From the NCBI GenBank assembly GCA_029204225.1, contig CM055103.1, positions 4,422,276 to 4,486,275 of the forward strand: a DNA stretch of 64,000 nt, in the 5' to 3' direction. This DNA comes from Diphasiastrum complanatum. Its lineage: Eukaryota; Streptophyta; Lycopodiopsida; Lycopodiales; Lycopodiaceae. The notes beneath the pieces are model-generated. The model had not been told where the DNA came from. It did no database searches and saw only the letters and a list, made by a program, of their open reading frames with translations. Shown in pieces: positions 59,201-61,985 of the stretch. A program made the translations under genes and the position numbers. The first letter of the stretch is position 1. Each line of letters begins with the position of its first letter.

Positions 59201-61985
59201 AGAGAGCTAACAACAATACTTTCTGATTGTGAATGATTCGCTTGATAAGAGCGCAGGAAGCGACATGTAATAACACTCAACTCCTTCACAATTCACAATG
59301 TTGATTCGTTGCTTCTGAACATGAAAAGAGATGTATGAACAACTGATTTATACTAAGTAATTAGGTCGTCAAATGCGATTGCCAGTTGGCTGGTGTCCGC
59401 TGGCATTCATCCAGTTCCTTCTCAGAAATTGATTGCTGATAAGCGGTGAAAATTGGCCGTAAACAGTTTGTTTGCGTAAATGAACCTAAAACTGCCACAG
59501 GCGACAGTGTCGCAAAAAGGCGACAGTGTCGGCTTTTTGCGAAAAAGGCGACAATGTCATAAATCTCATTTTCCTTAATATTGGGGTAGCCCCACACTTT
59601 GCCCCAGTCATTTCCTTAACATTTGAGGCACTTTGAAAAACGCGACTCTGCATTTTTACTCATAATTCCTGACAGGCGAAAAATGCGAAAAAGGCGACAT
59701 TGCAATTTTTACACGTAATTCCTGACAGGCGACAGTGTTTGGATTGTAGAGAGAGCGACACTGTTGTCAAACTCCGTGTATTTCTGCAGACTGTGTAAAA
59801 ACACTTGTAAATCTGCAGACTGTGTAAAGACACGGGAAAATCCGCAGAACTGGATAAACAATGAATGAGGATTAAAACCGATTAGTTGATTAGCAAGAAG
59901 GAGAATAATCCAACAATGTTAGAATCCTAGCTGCTAATCGTTTTGAAAAATTTACAAGGTTCTAGATCTAGGGCATTTAGCCTTATCTATTGAAATAGTC
60001 TCATCTTAAATAAAGGGGTTTTATAAATAACAAAGTAGCCTTATAAAAACAATTGAGACCCTAAGTAAGTTCTGAATACTCATATGGCCATACCAGAGAA
60101 TGTATGTCATTAAATGATTGATGCGATGGCTTGTAGTTTTGATTTGAATTTGCACCTTGCAGCATAATTTCTTCATGCACAAAGCATCTTACCAACTTTA
60201 ATTTAGCAGCTCTTTCTTTTCTTTGTTGTAGTGGACTGTGCAAGTCAAGCCAAAATTTCATGAAGATGCTGATAAGCTGGACATACTTGTACCATTTGAG
60301 GAGCATGTTCAACTTGAAACCATTGGTGCCACATGGGTGAAGTGCCCAAAATATCTTCTTCTCACATACAACGGACGCACTTTCAAGTAAATCTTTTTTG
60401 ATCTTTTTATTGCTTTGTTTTATGTAATCAAGAAACATTCTACTTATCATCATAGTTCATATTATCTTGGAAATATATCCATCAGTAGCCATCTGTCATT
60501 CTTGTTCATAAGACATTCTGTTTTTGGTATTCAAATATGTGTACTGCATGGCAATATTGCTCTTGAAAGTGTTTCCTAAGTGGCTCATTCCTGTGTTGCT
60601 TGTTTTTCCTACTTTGCAGTATCATGGTGGATCCGACAGAACTCAAACCTGGTGTCCATTTTACTGAAGTTGTGGGCTTGGATTGTGATGCTCCATGGAG
60701 AGGGCCTCTGTTTCGTGTTCCGATTACGGTCACCAACCATTGGAGATTTCTGTCAGGCCCACCATCTTGCTTCCTTCTCGAGCCTGTCATCACTCCTGGT
60801 ACTGCGTTAAGTTTGTGTGGCACCTATTTCTGCGTTTGCTTGATTTTAGATTTTGGAGTCCACCCTACTGTGAAAATTGCTGCAGGCAGCTAATTGATGC
60901 ATGGATTACAGGTCATATTGAACGCAGATTCATAGCCGTTCCTGAGGGCTCAAACATGGGTGGAAGCTAACTTTCGAGTTACAGGCTTTGACACACCTCG
61001 CAAATTTTTCCTTAATGCTGTTTCAGGTACCAAAGATCTCTGTTTTTTTTCTACAAAGCATGCAAATTGATATCAATGTGCTCTGTGTTAGGATCTTTGA
61101 ACCATGAAGTATGGTATCAGTGCCGAGTGACTAGGCTTTCTTCAAACATTTTTCTGCTGAGACTGATGCGATGCTCAATGGTAACAGTTACCGCCCAGGG
61201 ATAGGCCCTATGTTTGGGGAAAGCATTGCGACCTTCTCATTGCCCTCATCAAAAAGCTTCACATTTGTTGTCAAAGGGGGCTTAACTATGGAGCTAACAA
61301 TTGCACAGTTTAGGTCCAGTGGTAGTGGGAGCCGTGTCCCTGCAAGTGCAGAGGTAGAGGTATGTTGGTTCACTTTTGGTCTGATAGATGGTCCTTGAGA
61401 CCTATTTAATTTCACTCATTGTGAGAAAACGTTTTAAAGTCATAGCTACCAAAATATGCTGTTTAGTTGCAAAGTTTCTGGGGGTGATGGCGAGAAACAC
61501 ATACATACTCTTTGGCTCCATTGTCATATACGGCTGTCAATACTGCTACCATATATAAGATAGCTTTTTTTATGGTTGTATGCTGGTTTTAAGGGTAAAA
61601 AGATGGAAGTAGCTTTCAATCAGGATTCTCAGAAGTCTCTGTACATTAAGAAGTTTGAATTTTGTGGACATGTATGATGACTCACAAGGCTGTATTCTGA
61701 AAATTGCCATATGGGTTCCATCTTCAGGGTGGTACCGAAAACATCTTCATTTTTCTGGCTGCTATAGTTATAGCTAACCGGACATGATTGTAATTGAAAA
61801 TAGCATTAAAAAGTTTGAATTTCAATCCCAGGGCCATCATTTAACTTTTTTTTGTATAGATGGCCTTCCATGGAATTTGGCAGGAAAGATGTGTTCTTAG
61901 ATGCCGGTGAAGTAGCCACCTCGGGTAGACATCCAGAGCACCCTTATCAATGGAGGTGTTATCTCCAAAAGCAGTTCTTACAAAG
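2567..61985 (+). CDS. TPP2: Tripeptidyl-peptidase II, 20 exons, 3' part beyond the window
   Basis: TPP2 is a very large cytosolic subtilisin-like peptidase that removes tripeptides from free N-termini and works downstream of the proteasome as a giant homo-oligomer. Exon by exon the translation follows plant TPP2: the MPKKEIGAD segment, DSG (catalytic Asp), HGTHVAG (His), SSAGNNG (oxyanion Asn), GTSMASP (Ser), then the first C-terminal domains. Exons 1-17 (2567-60798) join with GT/AG borders and compatible phases into 758 codons with no stop. Plant TPP2 is usually about 1,300-1,400 residues, so a little over half is present. Intron sizes of 5.5, 16.5, 16.0 and 10.7 kb come from transposon insertions. 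Exons 18-20 carry single-base insertions, so the copy may be decaying or the sequence may contain errors there. I am confident of the family and less sure that this copy is functional. Confidence 0.95.
3304..3363. repeat. Perfect 30-bp tandem duplication
   Basis: The 30-bp unit beginning ACAATTGTTGATAGTTAAGT is present twice head to tail with no mismatch (3304-3333 and 3334-3363). It lies in TPP2 intron 1. The rest of 2952-3893 has nothing recognisable. Confidence 0.95.
3902..4342. mobile_element. hAT-type MITE with perfect TIRs and 8-bp TSD
   Basis: Termini CAAGGTTACA and TGTAACCTTG are perfect 10-bp inverted repeats. CTCCAAAT flanks both sides (3894-3901 and 4343-4350), the 8-bp TSD typical of hAT elements. 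The ends are rich in the palindromic words GAACCGCGGTTC and TTCGAATCGG. At 441 bp with no transposase it is non-autonomous. Confidence 0.93.
4650..7150 (-). mobile_element. LINE reverse-transcriptase remnant, split by an insertion
   Basis: On the - strand, 6935-6633 reads the RT start ([10 protein letters not shown]), 6447-6142 the RT palm ([20 protein letters not shown] and [11 protein letters not shown], a YADD-type motif mutated to YVDN), 6102-5851 the downstream part ([15 protein letters not shown]), and 4890-4670 the C-terminal part (IPEEEWTT). Frames shift repeatedly, so it is inactive. Similar pieces lie at 24120-24640 and 28295-28650 on the + strand. These gag-less RT motifs fit a non-LTR element; the clade is not determined. 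Confidence 0.8.
4893..5849. mobile_element. Probable insertion splitting the LINE, with a GGAGA minisatellite
   Basis: About 950 bp separate two adjacent parts of the LINE C-terminal region. The left edge has GAACCATGGTTCGG and the right edge CGGCCGGTTCGAACC, palindromic words like those in the hAT MITE at 3902. I found no convincing TSD. A purine minisatellite of GGAGA units fills 4991-5100. The interior has no coding signal. Confidence 0.5.
7488..7868. repeat. 191-bp near-perfect tandem duplication
   Basis: The segment beginning AGACATAAAACGATGAGCTC occurs at 7491 and 7682, and the units are almost identical over 190 bp. The long - strand ORFs here are carried by the duplicated DNA and show no known domain. 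7869-8415 is intron sequence with nothing recognisable. Confidence 0.95.
8416..8494 (+). CDS. TPP2: TPP2 exon 2 (catalytic Asp)
   Basis: Acceptor GTGCAG precedes AT, which completes the GAT codon begun in exon 1 and gives DSGVDP, the catalytic aspartate motif. The exon continues [20 protein letters not shown] and ends TG before donor GTGAGC. Confidence 0.93.
9265..9338 (+). CDS. TPP2: TPP2 exon 3
   Basis: Starts with C, completing the split Cys codon, and reads [18 protein letters not shown], the conserved TPP2 segment after the Asp motif. It ends in a split Gly codon before donor GTGACT. Confidence 0.92.
9450..9559 (+). CDS. TPP2: TPP2 exon 4
   Basis: Acceptor TTTTAG. The translation [20 protein letters not shown] and then SLTSRVK matches the TPP2-specific insert that separates the Asp and His motifs. 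The donor is GTGTAT. Confidence 0.92.
9923..10003 (+). CDS. TPP2: TPP2 exon 5
   Basis: Phase-0 exon of 27 codons, [20 protein letters not shown] followed by QLALFDM, a charged helical stretch of the TPP2 insert. Donor GTAAGC. Confidence 0.92.
10155..10241 (+). CDS. TPP2: TPP2 exon 6
   Basis: Phase-0 exon of 29 codons, with [19 protein letters not shown] continuing the helical insert of TPP2. Acceptor AACAG, donor GTGAGA. Confidence 0.9.
10429..10571 (+). CDS. TPP2: TPP2 exon 7
   Basis: Reads [19 protein letters not shown], then RVALDTQDM and [12 protein letters not shown], which is strongly TPP2. It ends in a split Arg codon (AG) before GTACAT, the start of a 16.5-kb intron. The acceptor CTAAAG is less typical than the others. 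Confidence 0.9.
11333..11405. repeat. 36-bp tandem duplication in the nuclease region
   Basis: CTTAGCCCAATCCATACCAC plus flanking bases occurs twice head to tail, at 11333-11368 and 11369-11405, differing by one inserted C and one substitution. The duplication adds a stop codon just before the GIY motif. Confidence 0.93.
11369..11554 (+). pseudogene. GIY-YIG endonuclease domain of the Penelope-like element
   Basis: The 61-codon frame reads QVIYVIYN (GIY position, 11399) and MVYVGQTF (YIG position, 11441), with the conserved Arg in [13 protein letters not shown] at 11474. The same frame is open upstream to 11030 apart from two stops (11228, 11363). The domain precedes the RT by about 1 kb, the reverse of the canonical Penelope order, in which GIY-YIG is C-terminal. 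Confidence 0.8.
11937..13173 (+). pseudogene. Penelope-like reverse transcriptase, fingers and palm A-B
   Basis: Pieces in three frames: [20 protein letters not shown] then [13 protein letters not shown] (about 11970-12070), [15 protein letters not shown] with Asp at 12264, [17 protein letters not shown] then [15 protein letters not shown] with the motif A Asp at 12701, and [20 protein letters not shown] (12979-13038). The frame changes between motifs show accumulated indels. The first catalytic Asp and the GIPMG loop are still recognisable. Confidence 0.82.
13190..13835. mobile_element. Probable MITE-like insertion between RT motifs B and C
   Basis: RT similarity stops after about 13175 and resumes at 13843. 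The intervening ~650 bp contains TGATACCCATATTG near 13710, a word shared with the hAT elements at 14321, 49756, 51674 and 28010, plus GC-rich palindromic words such as ACGCGTTTTTGGACCGCGTT. It also holds an 11-bp perfect hairpin. Exact ends and TSD were not found. Confidence 0.5.
13444..13468. repeat. 11-bp perfect GC-rich hairpin
   Basis: GCAAGGGGGGC and its exact complement GCCCCCCTTGC are separated by AGC. It is flanked by more G- and C-runs. It may be structural in the inserted element; no function can be assigned. Confidence 0.8.
13843..14320 (+). pseudogene. Penelope-like RT motif C and thumb
   Basis: Reads [15 protein letters not shown] with both catalytic Asp residues (13856-13861), then [23 protein letters not shown] and [17 protein letters not shown], all typical of the Penelope-like RT after the YIDD box. 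The frame reaches FGMFK at 14320, where the hAT inserted. Across the TSD the reading continues FKMTNNRV and a stop at about 23500. Confidence 0.8.
14980..16383 (-). repeat. Copia 3' LTR carrying a 1.05-kb insertion
   Basis: The outer parts (14980-15023 and 16069-16383) match the 5' LTR. A 28-bp segment present in the 5' LTR (about 20851-20878) is missing here and replaced by 15024-16068. The event is therefore a replacement rather than a clean transposon insertion. Confidence 0.92.
15024..16068 (+). mobile_element. Foreign segment in the Copia LTR, with Gypsy integrase end
   Basis: The first ~330 bp are GC-rich and repetitive in GGGC/GCCC words, unlike the surroundings. A + frame at 15776-16068 reads [34 protein letters not shown] and [12 protein letters not shown], the integrase C-terminal region of Ty3/Gypsy elements (Athila/Tat-like wording). 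It looks like the 3' end of a Gypsy pol plus adjoining LTR-like DNA, copied or inserted into the LTR. Confidence 0.75.
16378..16884 (-). pseudogene. Copia RNase H, shifted out of frame
   Basis: This frame carries the Copia RNase [21 protein letters not shown], then [19 protein letters not shown] and [12 protein letters not shown]. It overlaps the 3' end of the gag-pol frame, where the expected run (YGIEYT, then FTDSDWAG) changes frame. This is the only break in the coding region. It ends at the polypurine tract. Confidence 0.92.
16384..16394 (-). promoter_or_regulatory. Copia polypurine tract
   Basis: On the - strand TTAAGGGGGGG lies directly before the 3' LTR start TGTTGAAAT. This is the expected place for the plus-strand primer. 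Confidence 0.88.
16826..20431 (-). CDS. Copia gag-pol polyprotein, 1201 codons
   Basis: From the N-terminus: gag ([17 protein letters not shown]), a CCHC zinc knuckle ([14 protein letters not shown]), aspartic protease ([12 protein letters not shown]), integrase HHCC finger ([16 protein letters not shown]), integrase catalytic residues in [21 protein letters not shown] and [12 protein letters not shown], and reverse transcriptase with [10 protein letters not shown] and the YVDDLV active site. The frame ends just before RNase H because of a single frameshift near 16830-16880. The self-encoded polyprotein would be cleaved by its protease and would make and insert new copies. An upstream leader of about 360 bases follows the primer-binding site. 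Confidence 0.95.
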   Translation of the reverse strand: MGENPSLPFVFYFYPAMSSLAESMLSEASRLDGTNFSIWKFKIKNILEDKECWKLVTGEEPVPTSELELKDYIKRGEKAHIIINMSVRDNVIPLIRSAKGPVDAWHILCALYETASTTRFLYLKNKLYTLRMETGETVTDHLTKIQDIRYQLSVLGESIADKDLVPIVLNSLSYAYQNFVMMISVREKIPTYEEVYGLLLEEEMRRVNLSKREDFQEHAFALRRPKKKGKGKNKGTPQTLEQRMENLQMSEAQPSSNTSSTPQRKGNCNYCGKYGHFAFECRKKLADQKKGTKKKQGGNVVESVAREEQSDIRQAELFSVALASQATTGGWYIDSGASKHMTPHRDWFDTFVGISDGQEVCLGDNSTHKVKGKGTIPIKLPSGEVKVIKNVLYVPGLAKNLLSVGAITQQNMKVEFDATSCLVLDLSDNMKVVAKGLQEDNLYRLYTSIPSQHAYTAKGRDVDRLGHERYGHLGYQSMQVLNQHHMVEGLPVVKPSSSVCEACAMGKQQRHKFPKESTTRAAGILDLIHSDLWGPTQTKSAGGAYYFMTFIDDFSRKIWIYFLKLKSEAFKYFLHFKALVEEHSGKKIKMLRSDGGGEFIKTEFVEFCKANGIKRQLTAPHTPQQNGVAERKNRTIVECARCMLKAKGLPNSFWGKAMHTAVFLLNRSPTKAVEGKTPEEAFSGIKPKVGALRVFGCTAYDHIPKDNRKKLDAKSAKSIFLGYSEESKAYRLYDLTSKKRIISRDVIFEEDQTPPIEELEMEDGTSKFVPILDDPHPYIGEPQDDHMSDQEEESEEARKRKERGKYVESYSPSSSPTARKKFPKWYWQTVQDGLILDEGESSNPGARRSQRQAQQHEHQETNYALMTTILDSQDPHTFVEAADEKVWQHAIGCKWVYRTKYKSDGSIEKHKARLVAKGYAQKEGLDYDETFAPVAKMTSIRLVLALAAFFGWEVHQMDVKSAFLNGQLAEEVYMEQPKGFEAKGKESMVCRLKKAVYGLTQAPRAWYSRIDDYFAKEQFIKSQSDCNLFVKEEDGNIVLIVLYVDDLVITGNNGQLIEKVKAHLSNEFEMKDLGLIHFCFGLELWKKENYVFISQANYACEVLNRFNMQDCKSVSTPIDTSSKPSRDDGTPFVDETLYRQLVGSLIYLTTTRPDISYAVGVASQFMSSPTEAHWKAAKRALRYVKGTTCYGIEYTDDGKLY
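20795..20806 (-). promoter_or_regulatory. Primer-binding site, initiator tRNA-Met type
   Basis: The - strand sequence TGGTATCAGAGC directly follows the 5' LTR. This word is complementary to the 3' end of plant initiator methionine tRNA and is the usual Copia primer-binding site. Confidence 0.92.
20807..21192 (-). repeat. Copia 5' LTR, 386 bp
   Basis: On the - strand it starts TGTTGAAATAAATGCC and ends GGAATTTGACA. It is followed at once by the primer-binding site. It matches the interrupted 3' LTR at 14980-16383 almost base for base outside the insertion. Confidence 0.95.
21244..22976 (+). pseudogene. hAT transposase, rearranged and defective
   Basis: Segments in order: a BED-type zinc finger ([14 protein letters not shown] near 21381, continuing in another frame as [12 protein letters not shown]; the first zinc-binding His appears replaced by Asn), [15 protein letters not shown], the DUF659 start ([20 protein letters not shown] near 21724), VVQVVTDN near 22077 and the signature [17 protein letters not shown] (22157-22207). 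Then the frame passes to a long Arg/Gly-rich and acidic tail (22278-22976, ending [11 protein letters not shown]). The DUF659 middle is replaced by an inverted repeat, and the catalytic core end and dimerisation domain are missing. It cannot be active. Confidence 0.85.
21879..22288. repeat. 168-bp near-perfect inverted repeat inside the transposase
   Basis: Arms 21879-22046 and 22121-22288 are reverse complements along their length. Both strands encode the same peptides at their ends (for example [16 protein letters not shown] and [16 protein letters not shown]). The 74-bp spacer carries a further CAAGTCGTT/AACGACTTG stem. The right arm is the original, because it continues the DUF659 reading; the left arm is the inverted copy. 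Confidence 0.92.
23165..23228. repeat. GA microsatellite
   Basis: About 32 uninterrupted GA repeats near the right end of the hAT element. Confidence 0.97.
23479..24115 (+). other. Resumed Penelope-like 3' end and AT-rich DNA
   Basis: After the hAT TSD the Penelope-like frame continues for a few codons to a stop near 23500. The following ~600 bp are AT-rich with no ORF of note and probably include its 3' UTR. The 3' end of the element could not be fixed. Confidence 0.5.
24120..24640 (+). mobile_element. LINE RT C-terminal fragment
   Basis: Reads [34 protein letters not shown], then in other frames IPESEWTSI and [20 protein letters not shown]. It is the same family as the - strand LINE at 4650-7150 and the fragment at 28295. 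It is truncated and frameshifted. 24641-25175 has nothing recognisable. Confidence 0.8.
25176..26160 (-). mobile_element. Retrotransposon gag fragment with CCHC knuckle
   Basis: On the - strand [20 protein letters not shown] followed by [11 protein letters not shown] (about 25950-25855) resembles a retrotransposon gag. In a later frame [14 protein letters not shown] (about 25592-25551) is a perfect C-x2-C-x4-H-x4-C zinc knuckle. No protease or RT follows. 26161-26749 shows no recognised feature. Confidence 0.65.
26750..26847. repeat. Perfect 49-bp tandem duplication
   Basis: The unit beginning TCATTTGATTGACTTTGCTT is repeated head to tail with period 49. It lies about 190 bp upstream of TPP2 exon 8. 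Confidence 0.93.
27035..27185 (+). CDS. TPP2: TPP2 exon 8 (catalytic His)
   Basis: Completes the Arg codon and reads [20 protein letters not shown], then [14 protein letters not shown]. The HGTHVAG motif (His codon 27141-27143) is the subtilase histidine box. It joins exon 7 in phase across the nested transposons. Confidence 0.95.
27382..27504 (+). CDS. TPP2: TPP2 exon 9
   Basis: Phase 0 on both sides. The translation is [20 protein letters not shown] followed by [16 protein letters not shown], matching the substrate-binding cleft region of TPP2. Acceptor TTTGCAG, donor GTACCA. Confidence 0.95.
27814..27897 (+). CDS. TPP2: TPP2 exon 10
   Basis: Reads [20 protein letters not shown], then RFIELADE. 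It ends on GAA before donor GTGAGT, which opens a 16.0-kb intron. Confidence 0.94.
28010..28290. repeat. Probable hAT-MITE family relative, inverted
   Basis: Contains TGCCAATATGGGTGTCA near 28179, the reverse complement of the TGATACCCATATTGGCA word of the hAT copies, with GGTCCCGGAACG nearby. Ends and TSD were not found. Confidence 0.45.
28295..28650 (+). mobile_element. LINE C-terminal fragment
   Basis: Reads [20 protein letters not shown] then FAVLPIQI in the frame starting near 28300, aligning with [20 protein letters not shown] of the LINE at 24120. Only the 3' tail of the element is present. 28650-29850 holds Ser/Pro-rich and coiled-coil-like short ORFs without a recognised family, probably leader or LTR DNA of the next element. 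Confidence 0.65.
29854..30384 (+). pseudogene. Gypsy gag
   Basis: [20 protein letters not shown] opens the frame. [20 protein letters not shown] and [18 protein letters not shown] are typical of retrotransposon gag capsid domains. A stop at 30079 separates a second part ([32 protein letters not shown]). The C-terminus is acidic ([12 protein letters not shown]). Confidence 0.82.
30549..31326 (+). pseudogene. Gag nucleocapsid with four zinc knuckles
   Basis: Four Cys/His boxes follow each other: [40 protein letters not shown] and [13 protein letters not shown]. The second has the standard C-x2-C-x4-H-x4-C spacing; the other three have one residue less before His. Several frame changes occur between the boxes. 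The region ends in a Glu/Lys-rich linker before the integrase. Confidence 0.8.
31323..31886 (+). pseudogene. Gypsy integrase core
   Basis: A 187-codon open frame with the DDE triad context: [15 protein letters not shown] (first Asp), [15 protein letters not shown] (second Asp) and [15 protein letters not shown] (Glu), then [19 protein letters not shown]. The zinc finger that should precede it is missing. Together with the upstream fusion this shows an internal deletion. Confidence 0.88.
31887..32984. other. Non-coding retroelement-like spacer
   Basis: No ORF or family similarity. The stretch is AT-rich and could be LTR or leader DNA, since it lies between an integrase end and an RT start. 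No LTR pair was recognised. Confidence 0.4.
33092..33601 (+). pseudogene. Chromovirus reverse transcriptase
   Basis: [53 protein letters not shown] and the active site [13 protein letters not shown] are clear. A short deletion just before ([14 protein letters not shown]) removes the conserved segment that normally carries the first part of the palm. Confidence 0.93.
33802..34225 (+). pseudogene. Chromovirus RNase H
   Basis: [20 protein letters not shown], then RRYSTYDKE, and after a frame change [22 protein letters not shown] and [15 protein letters not shown]. The catalytic Asp residues in these motifs remain. Confidence 0.9.
34232..34955 (+). pseudogene. Chromovirus integrase finger and core
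   Basis: The HHCC finger is intact ([23 protein letters not shown]), followed after a frame change by [44 protein letters not shown] and [12 protein letters not shown]. It gives the reference for the broken copy at 1-1010. Confidence 0.92.
34981..35066. repeat. 42-bp tandem duplication in the integrase
   Basis: The unit beginning ATGTTTCTAGAAGACAGTCG is repeated perfectly with period 42 (34981 and 35023), directly after the integrase core. Confidence 0.93.
35281..35640 (+). pseudogene. Chromodomain at the integrase C-terminus
   Basis: [20 protein letters not shown] and [14 protein letters not shown] are the usual pre-chromodomain part. [34 protein letters not shown] then match a chromodomain, whose aromatic residues are thought to guide insertion to chromatin marks. 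This identifies the chromovirus branch of Gypsy. The 35450s contain a stop. Confidence 0.88.
35760..37840 (-). mobile_element. Retroelement LTR or leader region and gag-like ORF
   Basis: Two - strand TATA-like words (CTATAAATAGTGCC near 36090, GCCTATAAAAGGGC near 37147) suggest LTR promoters. A 176-codon - frame (36270-36800) contains [20 protein letters not shown], gag-like but unassigned. From about 37260 to 37590 the word GGCGAAGGTT or its complement recurs several times; the same word occurs near 29520 and 29610 by the Gypsy derivative. Borders are unknown. Confidence 0.5.
38107..38397 (-). pseudogene. Chromovirus RT thumb region
   Basis: [34 protein letters not shown] and [15 protein letters not shown] match the + copy at 33420-33600 nearly residue for residue. 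The preceding RT palm (about 38400-38680) is present but frameshifted. Confidence 0.9.
38684..39433 (-). pseudogene. Chromovirus protease to RT segment
   Basis: [19 protein letters not shown] lies in the protease region. The linker runs to [20 protein letters not shown], then [20 protein letters not shown], the usual lead-in to RT, and [15 protein letters not shown]. The 5' part of the frame still holds gag residues because of a deletion near 39370. Confidence 0.85.
39375..39650 (-). pseudogene. Chromovirus gag N-terminus
   Basis: Starts [20 protein letters not shown] with a coiled-coil stretch ([20 protein letters not shown]), then [20 protein letters not shown] and WLDR, the beginning of a gag capsid domain. 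The rest of gag is deleted. Confidence 0.8.
40519..40967 (-). repeat. Chromovirus 5' LTR with primer-binding site
   Basis: On the - strand the LTR starts TGTTAGGGACCCAACC and ends TTTGTAACA. Two bases later comes TGGTATCAGAGCCACTG, the initiator tRNA-Met primer-binding site (to about 40502). The same LTR recurs at 41952-42401. Confidence 0.88.
41306..42401 (-). repeat. Second chromovirus LTR with leader
   Basis: 41952-42401 is a second copy of the LTR at 40519-40967. 41306-41951 repeats the leader found at 39700-40518 (shared word CAAATGGTATTGTCCATGGC), with a decayed primer-binding site. The two LTR-leader blocks lie in the same orientation with 338 bp between (40968-41305). No coding part remains. 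Confidence 0.85.
42402..43113. other. Intron DNA without recognised features
   Basis: No ORF, LTR, inverted terminus or tandem repeat was recognised in this stretch of TPP2 intron 10. Confidence 0.5.
43166..43236 (+). other. tRNA-like head of the first SINE-like unit
   Basis: A cloverleaf can be drawn: D arm GCTC/GAGC, anticodon arm CCCCA/TGGGG with a 6-base loop, T arm CTATG TTCAATC CCTAG with one mismatch, and acceptor GGACGGG against CCCGCCG with imperfect pairing. The loop size and acceptor mismatches argue against a working tRNA. Confidence 0.65.
43396..43466 (+). other. tRNA-like head of the second SINE-like unit
   Basis: Same layout as the first head with four or so substitutions; the acceptor ends CCCGACC. 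Boxes A and B are unchanged. Confidence 0.62.
43886..44073 (+). CDS. TPP2: TPP2 exon 11 (oxyanion-hole Asn)
   Basis: Reads [20 protein letters not shown] and later [18 protein letters not shown]. The first Asn of AGNNG (43928-43930) is the expected oxyanion-hole residue. It ends TG before GTGAAC; the split Trp codon is completed in exon 12. Confidence 0.95.
44329..44503 (+). CDS. TPP2: TPP2 exon 12 (catalytic Ser)
   Basis: Completes Trp and reads [30 protein letters not shown] and NGTSMASP. The serine codon is TCA at 44447-44449. The following [14 protein letters not shown] is typical of TPP2. With exons 2, 8 and 11 the whole catalytic set is present. Confidence 0.95.
44583..44704 (+). CDS. 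TPP2: TPP2 exon 13
   Basis: Reads [19 protein letters not shown] and [13 protein letters not shown]. Read-through shows AAG TAG, but exon 14 supplies A to complete AA|A (Lys). The true donor is therefore GTAGGT at 44705, and the apparent stop lies in the intron. Confidence 0.9.
44990..45472. mobile_element. MITE with 8-bp TSD, outer element of a nested pair
   Basis: GGTTGACA flanks both sides exactly (44982-44989 and 45473-45480). Ends are ATTTAGAATG and, inverted, ATAGAACCC, weakly similar. Subterminal ACGGTTCTGAGAACC and related words recur near 53041-53135, where another end of the family (TTAATTCTAT) is seen. Confidence 0.75.
45163..45332. mobile_element. 170-bp GC-rich MITE nested in the outer MITE
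   Basis: TCTGTATC (45155-45162) and TCTGTATG (45333-45340) are a 7/8 TSD. Ends TGAGGTAGCG and, inverted, CCAGGGATGCGCG are partly alike. The interior is full of GGACGCG words around an AT-rich centre. A similar composition occurs at 62310-62480. 45481-47464 holds no recognised feature. Confidence 0.65.
47465..47544 (+). CDS. TPP2: TPP2 exon 14
   Basis: Acceptor CTCCAG. After completing Lys it reads [20 protein letters not shown], then NRTSNT, matching the TPP2 region after the protease domain. It ends in a split Gly codon before GTATGA. Confidence 0.92.
48066..48228. repeat. About 88-bp tandem repeat
   Basis: TATAGAAACTACTAGAATGA at 48066 and TATAGAAACTACCAGAAGAA at 48154 start two units that agree over about 73 bp. 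The rest of intron 14 (47545-49428) shows nothing else. Confidence 0.8.
49429..49487 (+). CDS. TPP2: TPP2 exon 15
   Basis: Short exon that completes Gly and reads [19 protein letters not shown] (compare the GIYLRE segment of TPP2). Donor GTTAGA opens a 10.7-kb intron. Confidence 0.9.
49756..50357. mobile_element. hAT MITE copy A with perfect 8-bp TSD
   Basis: GCATAAAG flanks both sides (49748-49755 and 50358-50365). Ends CTGAGTTGCAG and, inverted, CCAAGTTGCAG agree at 9 of 11 bases. Subterminal GCGATCCGCTGCAAAAACG and TGATACCCATATTGGCA tie it to the 9.16-kb hAT. There is no transposase, so it is non-autonomous. Confidence 0.92.
51674..52209. mobile_element. hAT MITE copy B with 7/8 TSD
   Basis: GTCTTCAT (51666-51673) and GTCCTCAT (52210-52217) flank it. 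Ends CTATGTTGCAGC and, inverted, CAATGCTGCCGG are related. The left subterminal region is close to copy A (GCGATCCGCTGCAAAAACG) and TGATGCCCATATTGGCA lies near the right end. A 4-base shift of the TSD is possible. Confidence 0.85.
52283..52352. repeat. Orphan right end of a hAT MITE
   Basis: GTTCGAACCAGTTTCCGATT and further GAATCGG words lead to GGTAACCTTG, which resembles the right terminus of the MITE at 3902-4342. No matching left end or TSD was found. Confidence 0.5.
52749..52975. repeat. Degenerate minisatellite of ACAGATGAT units
   Basis: About 225 bp are built from the words GATTTGACAGATG, GATTTCACAGATG and GATACAGATG in varying order. It has no coding potential. Confidence 0.85.
53041..53135. 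repeat. End of an outer-MITE relative, inverted
   Basis: ACGGTTCTCAGAACCATGGT and GATAACGGTTCATTAATTCTAT mirror the left end of the MITE at 44990 in inverse orientation. The other end was not located. Confidence 0.5.
53142..53770. repeat. About 310-bp diverged direct repeat
   Basis: The block starting GCTTTTGTCACAAAAACATA (53136-53450) is repeated from about 53464 (GCTTTTGTCATGAAAAGATA). Both contain ATATGAAAGAGATGACCTTC and AAAATGTCTATTGAAGGCTA. The copies differ by many substitutions, so the duplication is old. Confidence 0.78.
53979..55153 (-). repeat. Copia-2 3' LTR
   Basis: It is alike to the 5' LTR throughout, with small indels and substitutions; its outer dinucleotide is TA instead of TG. 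The GGCGACA motif recurs between 54762 and 55005 but with fewer copies than in the 5' LTR. Confidence 0.92.
55154..55167 (-). promoter_or_regulatory. Copia-2 polypurine tract
   Basis: AGATTAAGGGAGAG on the - strand lies next to the 3' LTR start. Confidence 0.8.
55161..55697 (-). pseudogene. Copia-2 RNase H
   Basis: [60 protein letters not shown] and [13 protein letters not shown] are typical of Copia RNase H. The 178-codon frame is intact and ends at the polypurine tract. Confidence 0.92.
55675..56358 (-). pseudogene. Copia-2 reverse transcriptase remnant
   Basis: [20 protein letters not shown] contains the YVDD site, and [20 protein letters not shown] and [20 protein letters not shown] follow. 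The N-terminal half of RT is missing: the frame passes directly from the post-integrase linker to YVDD, so an internal deletion has occurred. Confidence 0.88.
56312..57347 (-). pseudogene. Copia-2 integrase
   Basis: The HHCC finger is [13 protein letters not shown] and CHSCIFGKQ; the core has [28 protein letters not shown] and [14 protein letters not shown]. It lies in two overlapping frames because of an indel near 56985-57000. Confidence 0.9.
57537..58250 (-). pseudogene. Copia-2 gag and protease
   Basis: Gag part: [20 protein letters not shown] (from 58125). Zinc knuckle: [14 protein letters not shown]. Protease: [17 protein letters not shown], with the catalytic DSG. The knuckle and protease share one frame (57537-57971); gag is in another. 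Confidence 0.88.
58733..58744 (-). promoter_or_regulatory. Copia-2 primer-binding site
   Basis: TGGTATCAGAGC on the - strand directly follows the 5' LTR, the initiator tRNA-Met type also used by the first Copia. Confidence 0.92.
58745..59915 (-). repeat. Copia-2 5' LTR with repeated GGCGACA motif
   Basis: On the - strand it begins TGTTGGATTATTC and ends TTTCCGACA. Near 59498-59760 (+ strand) the word GGCGACA recurs several times, often as GGCGACAGTGT. Such arrays in the 5' part of an LTR may bind a regulator, but this is unproven. Confidence 0.92.
60232..60386 (+). CDS. TPP2: TPP2 exon 16
   Basis: Reads [29 protein letters not shown] and [13 protein letters not shown], matching the plant TPP2 central domain. 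It ends AA before GTAAAT, a split Asn codon. Confidence 0.94.
60620..60798 (+). CDS. TPP2: TPP2 exon 17
   Basis: Completes Asn and reads [19 protein letters not shown], then [14 protein letters not shown], clearly TPP2. About residues 35-48 match poorly and a shifted frame looks more TPP2-like, so a compensating indel pair is possible. The exon stays open and ends PG at CCT G before GTACTG, which joins the GHIERR of exon 18 in phase. Confidence 0.85.
60912..61026 (+). pseudogene. TPP2: TPP2 exon 18 with a 1-base insertion
   Basis: Reads [15 protein letters not shown] and then breaks. Leaving out the A at 60956 restores the conserved [18 protein letters not shown]. As written the frame meets TAA within four codons. 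The donor is GTACCA. This is the first unambiguous frameshift in the gene. Confidence 0.85.
61188..61359 (+). pseudogene. TPP2: TPP2 exon 19 with a frame break
   Basis: The right part reads [19 protein letters not shown] and [10 protein letters not shown], clearly TPP2. The left part fits the family only in another frame (RPYVWGK), which implies a one-base shift near 61225-61235. The 5' border (acceptor AACAG) is tentative. Donor GTATGT follows GAG at 61359. Confidence 0.75.
61860..61985 (+). pseudogene. TPP2: TPP2 exon 20 with three apparent 1-base insertions
   Basis: Starts MAFHGI after acceptor GTATAG. The family reading [24 protein letters not shown] and [11 protein letters not shown] appears in three successive frames, separated by single extra bases near 61878, 61921 and 61953. 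Donor GTACTG. The next expected TPP2 exon was not found before 64000. Confidence 0.7.
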
